64,000 bases of DNA from Ulota crispa (lineage: Eukaryota; Streptophyta; Bryopsida; Orthotrichales; Orthotrichaceae). Every line of letters begins with the position of its first letter. The first letter of the stretch is position 1. Shown in pieces: positions 12,925 through 25,014 of this stretch. Made by a program: the position numbers and the translations under genes. Under the pieces are notes generated by a model, which worked only from the letters and a program-made list of their open reading frames with translations, had not been told where the DNA came from and searched no databases. Where the stretch lies: positions 18,658,868-18,722,867 of the forward strand of contig OY987246.1 in NCBI GenBank assembly GCA_963920765.1. The letters run 5' to 3'.

Positions 12925-15900
12925 GGAACTGATGCCGGCTTTATGATTTTGGTTGTCTGTTTATGTGTACTTTATTAGATGTTGAGTTTGGCTATTTGGA
13001 CCACGTGTCGACACTTCTGAGGCTAGAGTAGTTTTGTGCCGATAAGCATGGGCAGTTACTAGTTTTTGCAGGCATGAACATTGACAATGTGTTATTTGTA
13101 CCGATATTGACCTTCATAGCAATATTCTTCATAGGATTTGGATATCATCTGGGCCCATACCAAAACAAGCAAAAGTAAGGGGATTTTGAAAAGTACTCTT
13201 ACATTTTTCAATATTGAGTTTTTTGATATTGCAAAAATACCCTCAAAATGATTTTCTATAACCCTTATACGCTAGGTTGGTTGTCATGACTAGCCCAGCT
13301 ATAGTTCTCTCTGCAGTACTAGCAAGTGTCCACCCTATAGGATTGTTTCCTGAAGTTGCAAAAGTCAATAGTGCATGGTGTCCTCATGAAAATTGTTTAC
13401 AATCATTTCTGAAAAAAATAAAAATAAAAACAACTTTTTCTTGTAGTACATAATCTTTTTTGGAGCTAGAGGACAAAAAGCGTCTTCCTTGGCATTTAAG
13501 GGATAACGCACTTACATGGCACAAGTACATTGAGTTGCACGCCCATTCAAAGCAACGTTTTTTCAGCAAACTCTGTAAACACTTTGTTTACCAAAAGCAA
13601 TTTTTTCAATTGTGAAAATGAATATGAATATGCAAATGTGCAAATATATATTCATAACAAAGCTTGGCCTTTTTTCTTTCTTTCCCCAATCCTTGAATGG
13701 GGGCAAAGCAAAAGGAGGAGAAGCACAGAAAAGTCTCTAAATAATGCGCTTTGCCTCCCTTGTTGCCTAATCCCTTTTTTCTTTCACTTTTAATAGTTTA
13801 CCACCATCTATAATGCAAAAAACTACGATTGGCTTGAGCTAGTTTATGAAGATCATCCCTTTTTTTACGGGTAATCCCCATCTTTTAGGAAGCATCCAAT
13901 ATCTCATCAGATAAACATTGTTCTAAGTTCATGTTTTTTTTTGTTAATACATAGTTTGGCTACCGCTTTGAGTATTCAACAAATGATTAAGATTTCTTGA
14001 CAATTTGTTGTTATAATGGATGGTACTAATTGAATAGTACCAAAAATTCATACCTTTTCACTTCATAAACAAGCTTGACATTTTCTATGGCATTAACCAA
14101 AAGTCTTAATATATTACCATGTTGAGTTAATTCTTGGCAAGTTAGACAATTTGGAAAGATATTCATATTGTATTTCATTAGGGATGTTTTTCTGTCGAGA
14201 AATAGCTTTTCATTGCATTTGCGCTAATTCATATTTAGCCACAAACATTCTAGCTATTAGTTTTATTATTTAGTGTTGAGCCGCTTGTTTTGTAGTGAAT
14301 TGAGGAGAGATGTTTTGACATTTTTTTTTATCATAAATGGGTCGTTGCTGAGTAATTGTGTACTTTTGCCAACCATAATATTTGCACCATTGTATTGTAG
14401 AACCCCCCTTGGAAGTATTTTTGCTATTTCAAAGATTACGAGAGTATATTTCAGAATTATGGCACACTATAGGGCTATTTTCAAGCTTTCCCTAAAAAAA
14501 GAAAAAAACTCAACCTATACATGTCCAAGACCTTTTTTTAAATTCTTGGAAAATCACTATTTTAAACAACACTAAAAGCTAAAGTTTTGATAAGCCTTAA
14601 CCCTTGATTGGCGAGCTTGTGACCGCTCTTTTCTAGGGCTAATAGAGCAGTCAAGACAAAAAATGACATGATCAATGGAATAATCCAATCCACAAGAATG
14701 GACCTTTGCAAGTGGTTTTTGACTTGATTCTCAAGACCTGTTGGTTTTGTAGGGCATTTGACTGTGTTGTTTCCAATGTTATAATGGTCAACCATAGGTT
14801 GAATTTTTGGGGGGCCGGGGTTGATTGTATGTGTGTCCAGCCATGGTATCCAATAATTTAGAGTTTGTTTCATGGAATTTCGTGATGAAATTTTTTGTGA
14901 GTGTTCCTTAGTGGGATGGCTACCTTCCTCTAAATTTTCAATTTTTTGGCAAAAACCAAGCACACAAATTTGATTTAGGAAGCACCTTCACCAACAATTT
15001 GCCACTTGCCGTAGATGGTGGCACAAGTACCCCCTTTTCCACAAACCGCTCCTAAACACACTTTTCCACATGATGAGATTGTGCCTCACGGAATAGGAGC
15101 CACATAAACCCCAAGACCCCACTCACTCAACACCCATAATACCCTCCTGTACCAATGGTACCTTCAATCTGTATGTACATCAACATCTAGGCCCCAATGC
15201 CCAAAATTGCATTTAGAAAGGCCAAATTTGGGGCTCTAGGGCGTTTAGGGGTCAATCCCTAAGAGTGCAAGCATCCAAGATGTGGACAATGGATGTCTTG
15301 AAATGGTAAGAGTTTTATGAAACAACTGAGGTACAAGAGTGCTTGGCTAAGATAAACCTATATAAGAAAAATGCTTGGGTAAGATCATTGTCCTTGACTT
15401 GGAAGCAGCACAACAGGTTTGATATTGGGGGAGCTGCAAGGGGTATTTGGCTATGATGAGTGCTTTCTTAAGATGAACTTTTTTCCTGTCCGGACACCTC
15501 CATCTTAGCTAGACACTACTGTACATGTAAGTATCATTAGAAAGCTCATACTGTGTGAGTAGTTTTATCATTATGTGCTTCATGATTTTAGTGCAAAACT
15601 TGAAGCAGTTCATACAAAGATGGGAAAAAAATGAAACTTGCATAAATGAATTCCCAATAAGGTGGTTGATTACCCCAAAACTCGACCTACATTTTGGATA
15701 ACAAATTTTGAATCTTCTAAAGGAAGTTCCAATCTTCATGCACGTCAATACAGAACCAAATTTGGTAGTACCAGTATAGTGGTAAGCGATTGATTTGACT
15801 TAGATTCCATTGAACGTGACATGAAGCGATTTTTTCTTTAAATACTAAAGCAGGATCACCCAAGCAGCCAGTATTTTGTTTTGATTTTTCATTAGTGGCA

Positions 15901-16960
15901 CATACCCCAGCATGAATGCAGTTGAGAAATAAATGGATACACTCAAGATTTTGAGAGATTTTGCCAATTTTATTCATTTCTTCATCTAGTCTTTTTAAAA
16001 TAGAGGAAGACATTGTCATGTAACAGTGAGATTTAGAAAACAAACTGTCAAAAAAAAAAAAATTGCAACCCATAACCAACTTATTTTGGCAATGTAGCAT
16101 GTTTGAATGATAAAGCCACTCATTAATAATGCTGCCATTCGTTGTTCGCAAGAGAAGGTCAACCAAGTTGACTACAATTGTAGTTATAATGCAACTATTA
16201 AATTTGCGCATTTATTCTTTTGACACACATACAAGATTAAATCCACTTAGATATACTAACTTTCCGTGATTAATTGGTTAAACATTCCAAACAATATTTT
16301 AAACACTAAAAACTGGACCATTCTAAAACAAAAATCAAGAGTACAAGAAATTACAAGAAAAGCCATGGTCATTTGACCCCAACACTCTTGTGACTCTTGG
16401 TATTCACTGTTGCATAACCTTCGGAGAAAGTTTGATTTTGCATGACAGATATCCTGCATCACCAAAAAGATCTTACTGTCACAAATCAGAATCTTGAGAA
16501 AGATATAATTATTTGACTTATGGACTAGTCAACGTACTTTAGAACAGGACGGAGATCAGGACGAAATCTTCAAAGATTTTTCACTAAAGAAAACAAAAAA
16601 TTTCTGCTAAATTGCCGTGTTCGCTGCGACTTTATCTTTCTAAAAGGACCTTCAGATGTTACACTTCATGTTGATTAGTAGCACTTTACTTTAGGCTCCT
16701 AATAAAATATAGATACAAGAAGTTACTATCTATGTGTATGACCTGCCCATTGTATGAACCATGGCATTCAACTCATATCAATGGTCTCGTCACACACACA
16801 TGGCAGTTTTGATATGGAAAAGTGTTGCGTTCATACCATTGAATGCTTATTGACGTTCTTACTTGCTCTCCAAAGCTTCCAAAAAAATGCCTGTACAGTT
16901 AGGAAACTCTTTGAGCAGGTGACGTTTTTGCGTCATTCAAAACTGCATCATGATAAAGTA
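12925..16960. other. Spacer downstream of the NTH gene
   Basis: About 4 kb without a recognisable gene. Positions about 13270-13510 are another degenerate copy of the B-type TTAA element. Open frames at 14562-14963 and 15717-16211 (both minus) have no identifiable domain, no supporting splice structure and no start context that stands out. The part closest to 16960 should contain the NTH 3' untranslated region. Confidence 0.45.
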
Positions 16961-16963
16961 GCT

Positions 16964-19900
16964 TCATTGGGAAGATTCAGTGATTACACTGGTCACTTGG
17001 GCCTTCCGAGTTGGTTTTTTAGGGCTTGGTTTGAACGCAGATGGACATAATTGGTTTACTTTACAGCTCTCACACTTCGCAGCCATTGGTTTGCACACCT
17101 ATAGCATTGGTAACACAATGTCCTCAATCAGTTCAACCGAAGGCAAATACTCCTTAATAAAGGTAGAGGACACAAACCATTGCATAAGAGATTCAAATAC
17201 AATGATAAAAGTTTGATCTCAACGGATTTGGCTTTGCACCTAAGATCTGTCCAACAGCTCCATACATCTCCCAATAATCCCACTCCTACACAAGTTCAAA
17301 TGCTAAAAGTGGCGCCAATAGTAACTTTTACCTTACAAACGGTCAGCCACAGGTGTGTTGGTATGCTTCCATAGACAAGACAGCTTCGGAACGTTGCAAG
17401 AATGAATGCAGGTTGCAGAAATGGGTACTTACCTGCTGTCCAAATCCGACAAAGAGAAAACTGATGTCCGCCCACAAGGTACGTGGCAACCATGACTCCA
17501 GAGTTCGTCGTGTAAGTTCTGGAGTAGCGTTAGTGGGCACCCATCCAAGTCGAGAGCACACTCTTCTGACATTCGTGTCCACGATTAAACCCTCTTCACC
17601 CCTGCGTCACAACACAAAAGACCTACAATAAGATTGAGGAAATTTTTAATGCTAAATTAATAGGCAATAGATCCTTACGGTCGTCATGTGGAGTTTCATG
17701 TTAGTGTAAAGCAGATGGTGCTAATTTGGTATTAGTGTACTTGACATCAACTTGAAGTCATAATGGCATGAAATCGACATTGATTTACCTTATCTCAATG
17801 TTCACCTAATGTTCTATTAGATTAACGCTGACTAACCTTTAATAACTTTATGAATCTGACTAGGATTTTTTATGATTAATCTGTTAACGTATCTCAAGGC
17901 CACACAGAACGAGCTCACGAGGGAGTCACGGAGCATAGTGACGTCGATACATGTTATACCGTCAACTAATTATAGCATTTTGACACAGTAATCCAGCACA
18001 ATACAATGAATGATATGGATGAACGAATTTCTTTGACCAGGATGGACATGATTGCATACTCACATGCCAAAAGCAACCCACAGAACCAACAGGGCAACTT
18101 TTGGTCCCACTCCAGGCAGCTTCATCTGCAATTAAAACTTGCAGGTTAGTTCTCATTGAGACGTCATAACCATTGACGGTTATTACGCTTCTTGGTGCCT
18201 TTGTTTTCTAAGACAAAATATGCCGGCAATGATCGATGTTAACGATATCATTGTAATTGTCATCTACGAAGCAACCGCAGCCTATCACGCTAGATGATTT
18301 AAAATACGGTCAAACACAACAAGATTAGAGAAACGAACAGCGTAGGAGAGACAGAGCGTACAAGTTCCTCTAGTGAGCTTGGAACCGTTCCATTGTGTGG
18401 AGGTGCTGAAAGTGTCTGTGCTATGGACTTCATGAACTTCGCCTTCTGCCTAAATTAAACACAGCATACCAAGCATCTATATCAGCATTGGGATTCCTTA
18501 TGTGCGATAGAATATACCAACACAACCTGCTTTCCGAAGCAGAGAAGGCAGCATATGCTTCACGGCCTCTGATCAGTAAGGACGCACCTATAAAATCCAA
18601 CAGGCTTCAAAATCTCGGCCAATGTATCCACTTCAATAGAGTCATTTGCAATTTGAGCGATGGTGAGTCCTCCAGACATGGCACGCAGCCGTTGCATAGC
18701 AGCTCCAGTTACAGCATCACGAGTTTGCGAACTGATCATGGCTGCCACAAGCGCCTGAAATTGCTGCGTTTCTTTATTGGCTTCTAAGTCAAGTAACTGC
18801 AATAAATATTCCAAGCAAATCGTCATACAGAAGTATTTAAAATATGCAGAAACGACTGTTCAAAGGCCAGAATGCGATTATGTCCGTTCAAATTTCATAA
18901 GCCTTACCTGATGAGTTCCAAAAAGATCTACTGGTGCATCCTTGTCCATACGCATGGATCTGCAATCATATACAGAAAAGATCGTATAACGAAAAGACAA
19001 AGGAGCAATTGTAAGGTATAGAGATCAGCAGAAAAGAAAAATGAATCTTTCTTATTTTATGCTAGTGCAGTCAAACTAGATCGTGCGAACTTGAGTTGCT
19101 TAAACAGACTCGACTTTCTCAGAATCACCATTCCCAAGCCTATGCACGTGTCGAAGAAGAATACCTAATGCCGTCAACAATTTGTTCCCAATTCTCGGGG
19201 GCAGATTCTTTTGGTAAGCCATCATCTTTTCTTCTTACTTGCTTTACCTTCAACGCTTTTGGACAAGTTTCCAATTTTACATTGCTCCTAGTAACCAAAT
19301 GATCTGAAAAACTGCAAACTGATTCATTTTGAAGAACAATCATTTCTGAGCCAGCTGAGCACATGAACTAGCAACTTGCTTGAGTTATTTCTAAAGAAAC
19401 GAGCTTTGAAGTCTGTGAAGGCTAACAAGGAGCTGACGAGGACCACAGAGAATTAATTGAATTCAAACTCTTAAGCCAAATAGCATTAATCTCGCAACAA
19501 AAAATTAGAAAAAAACGGCGATAAGACGCTCACCCGAGTCCTCTATCTCCGTTTCCGCCTTAACCAAACCTGTCGACGCGTCCACAGTGACACCAGGGTC
19601 GAATGCTTCCTTCTTAACTACTAACTTTTGTCGCTGCACATTGATCATCAATAGAAAATATATATAATTTCTGAATATATATCACTAGGAACCAAAAAAA
19701 GAAAGGAAGAAGCCGTCATAAGAAAAACTACACCAAGCGAAATTGTTGATGAAGAGGGTAAAAATTCTTAAAGTTGATCGCTATATATGCATTCTAACAA
19801 AGTAACGGATTGAAGCCCACAATCCATCCACATACTGTATGATAAACAATGAACAATAGAGAGAGGAAAACGTGTAAAAAACCAGTAAGTAGGAGTGATT

Positions 19901-22727
19901 ACGCCCAAATCTCCCCAATTGTGCACTCTCGATTAGAATAACTCTATAATAGCATCAACGAACATGTTGAGTTCAAAACTTCCCTTGTGTTACCAGAATC
20001 ACACCTCCCACATTATGGTTAAAACACAAACGTGATATCATGGAGTTAATCACGGTTAAGGTTTCACGTGATAATGTTCTACAATTCCCCCTGTAATGTC
20101 ACATATCTATGTCACACAATACTCTCACACCTTTTCAATATTCATGGAAATTCGTCCTCCCGAGGCAGTGCAAACCCAGAAGTTTGAGCGGAGTACCATG
20201 GACACAGCAGCCCACCTTGTATATGCGTGCTGAGGACTGATTATTGATGGATCCAGCAACAATTTGAGGCTTGATGCCATCGTCTGTACTAACATTCTCT
20301 TCTGGCTCCTCCTAAAAACACCAAATTTCCATAAGGCTCATGTCAGGGTTACCGGAAAAACGAAATTTTCCGTTTGATTTCCTTCTTCAGTTGCGTTATA
20401 TTTCCGATTCTGTTTTCAAAAACTCTGTTTTTTTAGGCTATAAGCACACAAGCAAAGATTTACAAAACCCTAAAAAACGCTCAAACAATCTTGAACTAGA
20501 ACTTGGAGAACGGAGTAAACCCGGTTTAATCTGATTTCCAGTGGTGATGGTTCGCACCAATTCGCATTGAATGCAGCGACTGATCAAGTTACGAACCGTG
20601 TCGTAAGCACATTAAAAACAGACTTCAAAAATAAGGTAGAATCATCCTGGCTAATTCTTGCTACTTCAGACGAAGGAGATTGACCAATGACCTTACCAAA
20701 TCCGTCTACCAAGTAGCTAACCTGCTCAGGTCCTCCAGAAAAGTCTTAACACACAATCTAGGGTTCAGAAGAGCTTTTCAAAGAACCTATTCCTAAGCTA
20801 TAAGTGCACATACAAAGGTTGAAAAACGTTTAAAGACGTTCAAATTATAACTGAACTAGAAAGCAAACAACTAAACAAAACCAGTTTATTCTCATTCCCC
20901 GGTCATACATGGTTCGCATCAATTCACACAAGACACAGCGATGTCTAAAGAAACAAACTGCAATTCGAGTCGCAAGCACATTATATTAAAAAAAATCTGG
21001 TAGAAGCATTCATCCATAATGTTTCTTACTACTTCAGGCGTAAGAGATCGACCATTAACCCTACCGAATGCATCAACCAAGTATATAACTCCCTTGGATC
21101 GTCAAGAAAGGTGTCATGACGCTTGTAGGTTGAAGAACGTGAAAAAAACAATCACTACTGAAGTACAAATCAGAGAAGAGGAACAAATCCGATTTATTCC
21201 AGTCTCAGTAACATGTAGTTCGCATTAAGGAAGCAGCACCCATAACCATCACCTCTAAAATCTTGGAAAATCTATGGAAGTGAATAGATGTAATTACAAG
21301 GATGTACAAAATGTGAACATGAAACCTTAGTGTTGGTATTAGGTGCAATTGGAGTCGGCTCTTTAAAAATTCTCACAGTATCCAAATAACACATTCAAAA
21401 GTGCAAACTCATCATTTTTCTCTTGCTAAGAGGATCCTATAATTTGCTAGATGTTTATTAACAATCATCATGTTCAAAACCCTTAATTTGACGGTTATGG
21501 GTGCTGCTACCTTAGATATAAAAATGGAACAAATTACAAACCGTGTCGAAATCACATGCTTCAAAATGCGGTAGAAGCACTTGGATAATCTGGTTGACGA
21601 ATTTATTAATTGTAAGGTCATTCGTCAGACTCCTAGACCACAAATCCAGTTTATTTCAGTTTCAATTCGCATCAATTCGCATCGGTTCGCATTAAAAACA
21701 AAAATGGAGAAAATCACAAACCGTGTCAAAATCACATGCTTCAAAATGCGGTAGAAGCACTTAGATAACTTGATTAACGAATTTATTTGGTAAGGTCATG
21801 CATTCGTCAGACGCCTACGCCACAAATCCGATTTATTCCAGTTTCCACTAACATATAGTTCGCATTAGATACAACAATGGAGCAAATTACAAACCGTGTC
21901 AAAATCACATGCTTCAAAATGCTGTAGAAGCACTTGAATAACCTGTTCGACGACTATATTAGTAAGGTCATTCGTCAGATTCCTACGCCACAAATCCAGT
22001 TTATTCCAGTTTCCAGTAACAAATAGTTCGCATTAGATACAATAATGGAGCAAATTACAAACCGTGTCGAAATCAAATGCTTCAAAATGCGGTAGAAGCA
22101 CTTAGATAACCTGTTTAACGATTGTATTTGGTAAGGTCATTCGTCAGACTCATACGCCACAAATCCAGTTTATTCCAGTTTCCACTAACAAATAGCTCGC
22201 ATCAATTCGCATTAGATACAAAAATGGAGCAAATCACAAACCGTGTCGAAGTCAAATGCTTCCAAATGCTGCAGAATCGCTTAGATAACTTGGTTGACAC
22301 ATGCATTTGGTAAGGTTATTCGTCGGACTCGTATGCCTAAGTGCCTTGGATGCAAAAAGACGGTGTCATCACAGCTTCTAGGGTTAGGAGAGGTGGAGCA
22401 GAAGCTATTCCGACAGACACAACTGAGAGTTCGGATACGTACAAGAAATGCTTATGAGAACAAGAAATGCTGAGGAAAAGTAAAGGAAAGGGCACGTACC
22501 TTGATTCGTTTACTGTTCGATCGATGAGGCGTTGGTGCGGAGAAAGAGAAAGACGCAAAGATATTGTCCGCCATGGTAAGAGACGAGGGACTGATCAGCT
22601 CTCCTGCAGCAATGGAAGAGCCGGATTGCAAAGAGCTGCGCCATTGCTGCGGTTTTAGGGTTTGCAACGCAGAACATCGGACCGGAGGAACGGTCACGGG
22701 CACACACACATATTTGCGTTGTCCCAT
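16964..22727 (-). CDS. NTH1: Endonuclease III homologue (bifunctional DNA glycosylase/AP lyase)
   Basis: Ten exons on the minus strand: 22727-22500, 20311-20216, 19633-19534, 19354-19165, 18959-18908, 18796-18588, 18449-18362, 18125-18064, 17601-17433 and 17098-16964, giving 442 aa. All introns are GT..AG and all phases match. It removes oxidised pyrimidines and cleaves the abasic site in base-excision repair. The helix-hairpin-helix LPGVGPK (exon 8) supplies the catalytic lysine, about K330; the downstream LIVDTNV supplies the catalytic aspartate, about D350. The last exon has the 4Fe-4S motif C-x6-C-x2-C-x5-C (C400, C407, C410, C416). The first 50 residues are rich in Ser, Arg and Gln and poor in acidic residues, which suits organelle import; plant NTH1 is known from chloroplast nucleoids. 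A downstream in-frame ATG at 22574 (MADNIF) would remove that region and could give a nuclear form. Intron 1 is enlarged by tandem repeats and a MITE. Confidence 0.95.
20430..22320. repeat. Tandem-repeat expansion in NTH intron 1
   Basis: Five clear units of about 170-180 bases lie head to tail; the shared word ccgtgtc falls at 21541, 21721, 21894, 22062 and 22241. Each contains 'cacaaatccagtttattccag', 'agttcgcattagataca', 'caaattacaaaccgtgtc' and 'tgcggtagaagcac'. Older, more diverged copies extend back to about 20430 and show a longer period of about 340 bases. The expansion accounts for most of the 2.2-kb intron. Confidence 0.85.
21228..21512. mobile_element. Mariner-like MITE in NTH intron 1 (285 bp, TA target)
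   Basis: Terminal inverted repeats AGGAAGCAGCACCCATAACC and (reverse complement of right end) AGGTAGCAGCACCCATAACC. It sits inside a tandem-repeat unit: the flanks read 'ttcgcatTA' on the left and 'TAgatata' on the right, while neighbouring units read 'ttcgcattagatac' without interruption. The insertion therefore duplicated exactly TA, as Tc1/mariner elements do. Related copies are at 41662-42384 and about 46320-47090. Confidence 0.85.
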
Positions 22728-23198
22728 CACCGTGACTTCATCTACTGTATGAGGACGTTACCGGTCATACCCGTACCTCCGTAATTGCACTGTTTTGTGG
22801 AGACTTGGTACTGTGGAGAGAGAATATTGCGTGACTCGTAAATGTGACTACTATTAGGGGTAGTCAGAGTTGCATTTCCGCATTCTCAATCTTCACGGAA
22901 AATTGCTTTGGCGTCTCCTCTGCGCTCTCGCGAGCATGGTTCCGTGGAGATTGATAAATGAAATTTATCAATGCTCAGGCATGAAGAAATGGGTTGAGAA
23001 AACAATTTGCATGAGAATTCTTACCGTGGAGTCTGTTTACCTGCTTGTGCATTGCTTTTCACCCTCGCTTTTTCTGCTCCTCCAATTGGTAACCGTGTTG
23101 CCTTCCTCTAAGTAAAACATTCTCTATTCTTCATTCTTCATTCTCCATCACCTACAAAAGGGGTGTCACACCTCCTTCCTTGGAGAATTGCTCCCATT
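22728..23198. promoter_or_regulatory. Upstream region of NTH
   Basis: The NTH promoter and 5' leader should lie here on the minus strand. I cannot identify a reliable TATA box or other named element. No gene is seen on the plus strand; the open frame at 22870-23115 has no recognisable domain. Confidence 0.4.
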
Positions 23199-23343
23199 CG
23201 CAAGTAAAAAAACAGGTCTTAAATGACTAAGTGACGATGACTAAACCATGACTGTACAATCATTTTACAGTCATTTTGTAGTTGTTGTATAGTCATTGCA
23301 ATCATTGTCACTTAGTCATTTAGGACTTGTTTTTTTACTAGTG
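23199..23343. mobile_element. CACTA-like MITE (145 bp)
   Basis: The right end is TTTTTTACTAGTG, i.e. CACTAGTAAAAAA inverted. The left end is a degenerate CGCAAGTAAAAAA. About 30 bases of the arms pair (aaatgactaagtgac against gtcacttagtcattt). Flanking ATT at 23196-23198 and 23344-23346 is a matching 3-bp target duplication. Confidence 0.8.
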
Positions 23344-23440
23344 ATTAGCTCCTACATTCACTTAGGCATTTTTCAATCTTCACGGAAAATTTTGTCTCAG
23401 ACCAACCGTGACTACCCCTAATGAGAAAGCATAAAATCTT

Positions 23441-23879
23441 GGGAAAATTTTATGGATAAACTTGCCCCTGAAGTTTGCAATATTTTCAAAGATACCCCTG
23501 CTTTTTCAAAAACATCACAAATACCCTTAGACCAAAAAATTTAGACATTTGTTTGGTTCCTTTTCCCTTTGCGCGCACACTACTTTTTTGTTATGTAGGT
23601 GCACAAATTAGTTACCCCTGCTTTTTCAGAAATATCAAAAATATCCTTGGAGCAAAAGATTTAGGCATTTGTTTTGTTATGCATGTCACTTCCTACTCCT
23701 TTTGTGTGCACACTACTTCTTTCTTGTTATGCGTGCACACAAAGGAAGAAGGGAAGTGGCATGCACAACAAAATAAGTGTCTAAAGTTTTTGGTCCAAGG
23801 ATATTTGTGATATTTCTAAAAAAGCAAGGGTATCTATGAAAATATTGCAAACTTCAAGGGGTATACATGAAATTTTTCC
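23441..23879. mobile_element. Mutator-like MITE with perfect 9-bp target duplication (439 bp)
   Basis: TAAAATCTT occurs at 23432-23440 and again at 23880-23888, directly abutting the element. Termini are GGGAAAATTTTATGG and the reverse complement of GGAAAAATTTCATG. The inverted arms extend well over 100 bases and share the block 'tgcaatattttc...atacccctgctttttc'. An internal partial duplication of the left arm begins near 23615. No transposase frame. Confidence 0.88.
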
Positions 23880-23996
23880 TAAAATCTTTGCATCTAATAC
23901 CTCATTTTGATTCGCAATTTCATCTCTTTACAACATCACATTTGAATTACAACTTCTTTTTATGGATGTAGAAGTACAACTAAAAAGAGAGTTTTA

Positions 23997-24356
23997 GAGC
24001 ATCCACACCCATACACGCTCCATAGCCCCATTCTATTTGACGTCCCTCACCGCATACCGTGCCAATTCCTTATATGAGACAATGCTTGCTCAATTGTCAC
24101 TCAAACATTGGAACATTCAAGGTTTGATGAATTGTTACATTGCCCAAATCCAAAATAATCAAAACTTGTTGATTGGTCAACACAAGCGGCCCACAATTGA
24201 AGATCAATTGTCCCTTGTGATACACTCTTGGTACTTCCTTATATGTGCTTGAGGGCAAAGGTGGGGCATCAAAGTTTTGAGCAAGCCTGTGATTGTGTAT
24301 GCACCTTGGGCACTTGCTTTTAGTGCTCCAGGTTGCATGCAAGGGTGCAGATGCTC
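23997..24356. mobile_element. Harbinger-like MITE (360 bp)
   Basis: Termini GAGCATCCACACCC and GGGTGCAGATGCTC are inverted repeats, flanked by TTA on each side (23994-23996 and 24357-24359). A 3-bp TWA duplication with GAGCATC ends is typical of PIF/Harbinger-derived elements. It belongs with the elements at 36063-36582 and 36960-37273. No coding capacity is seen. Confidence 0.85.
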
Positions 24357-24586
24357 TTAAACAAGATGATATTTGATTTAGAGAGTGTGCAAGTTTGAGT
24401 ATACATTTTGAGGATGTGGGTTAGATGTGACATCAAATGGTAAGGCCTAAAATGACAAGATATGACCTTTATCTTTTATTTCTTTTGTGATTTGAGAGTT
24501 CTTCTTTATTTGGAATTAAGGCTAGATTTCTAAACCTTCCTATAACAAAAAAAGAAGATTGAAGATGATTTTAGCAATGTGTTTAA

Positions 24587-24795
24587 CCCCTGGACGGCCC
24601 AAAAGCCCTTTGCAGCCGTATATATAGACATATTTGAGTTGCTTTGAAGGTTTTCCAAAAAAAATGCACCCAACATCATACAACCCTTCAACATGTATGG
24701 TTGTAACATTTAATTTCCAGCTGATTCAAACTTTTGAATATTGGTTGCAATCGTATTTGGTACCGTATCTCTAGAGCCCAAGGGCCCTTTAGGGG
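24587..24795. mobile_element. TTAA-flanked element C1 (209 bp)
   Basis: Starts CCCCTGGACGGCCC after TTAA (24583-24586) and ends TTTAGGGG before TTAA (24796-24799). It is a direct, head-to-tail relative of the next element, sharing 'catcatacaacccttcaa', 'gattcaaacttttgaatatt' and other blocks. Confidence 0.7.
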
Positions 24796-24799
24796 TTAA

Positions 24800-25010
24800 C
24801 CCCTAAATGGCACGAAAACCCTTTGCGGCCGTATGTATGATTGCATGTACAGATGTATTTGAATTGCTCTAGGGCTTTCCAAAAATTTTTATGCACCCAC
24901 CATCATACAACCCTTCAATACGTATGGTTGTAACACTTAATTTCTAACTGATTCAAACTTTTGAATATTGGTTGCAACCGTAGCTCCAAAGCCCAAGAGC
25001 CCTGCAGGGG
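24800..25010. mobile_element. TTAA-flanked element C2 (211 bp)
   Basis: Starts CCCCTAAATGGCACG directly after the TTAA it shares with element C1 and ends TGCAGGGG before TTAA (25011-25014). The two copies differ by scattered substitutions and short indels, so they are not a recent duplication. Confidence 0.7.
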
Positions 25011-25014
25011 TTAA

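Noticed and set aside
14562..14963. 133-codon minus-strand frame with a hydrophobic stretch
   Set aside because: The hydrophobic run could suggest a membrane segment, but there is no family resemblance and it sits in repeat-like spacer.
15717..16211. 164-codon minus-strand frame downstream of NTH
   Set aside because: The longest frame in spacer, but no motif is recognisable and composition is unremarkable; could be revisited with homology search.
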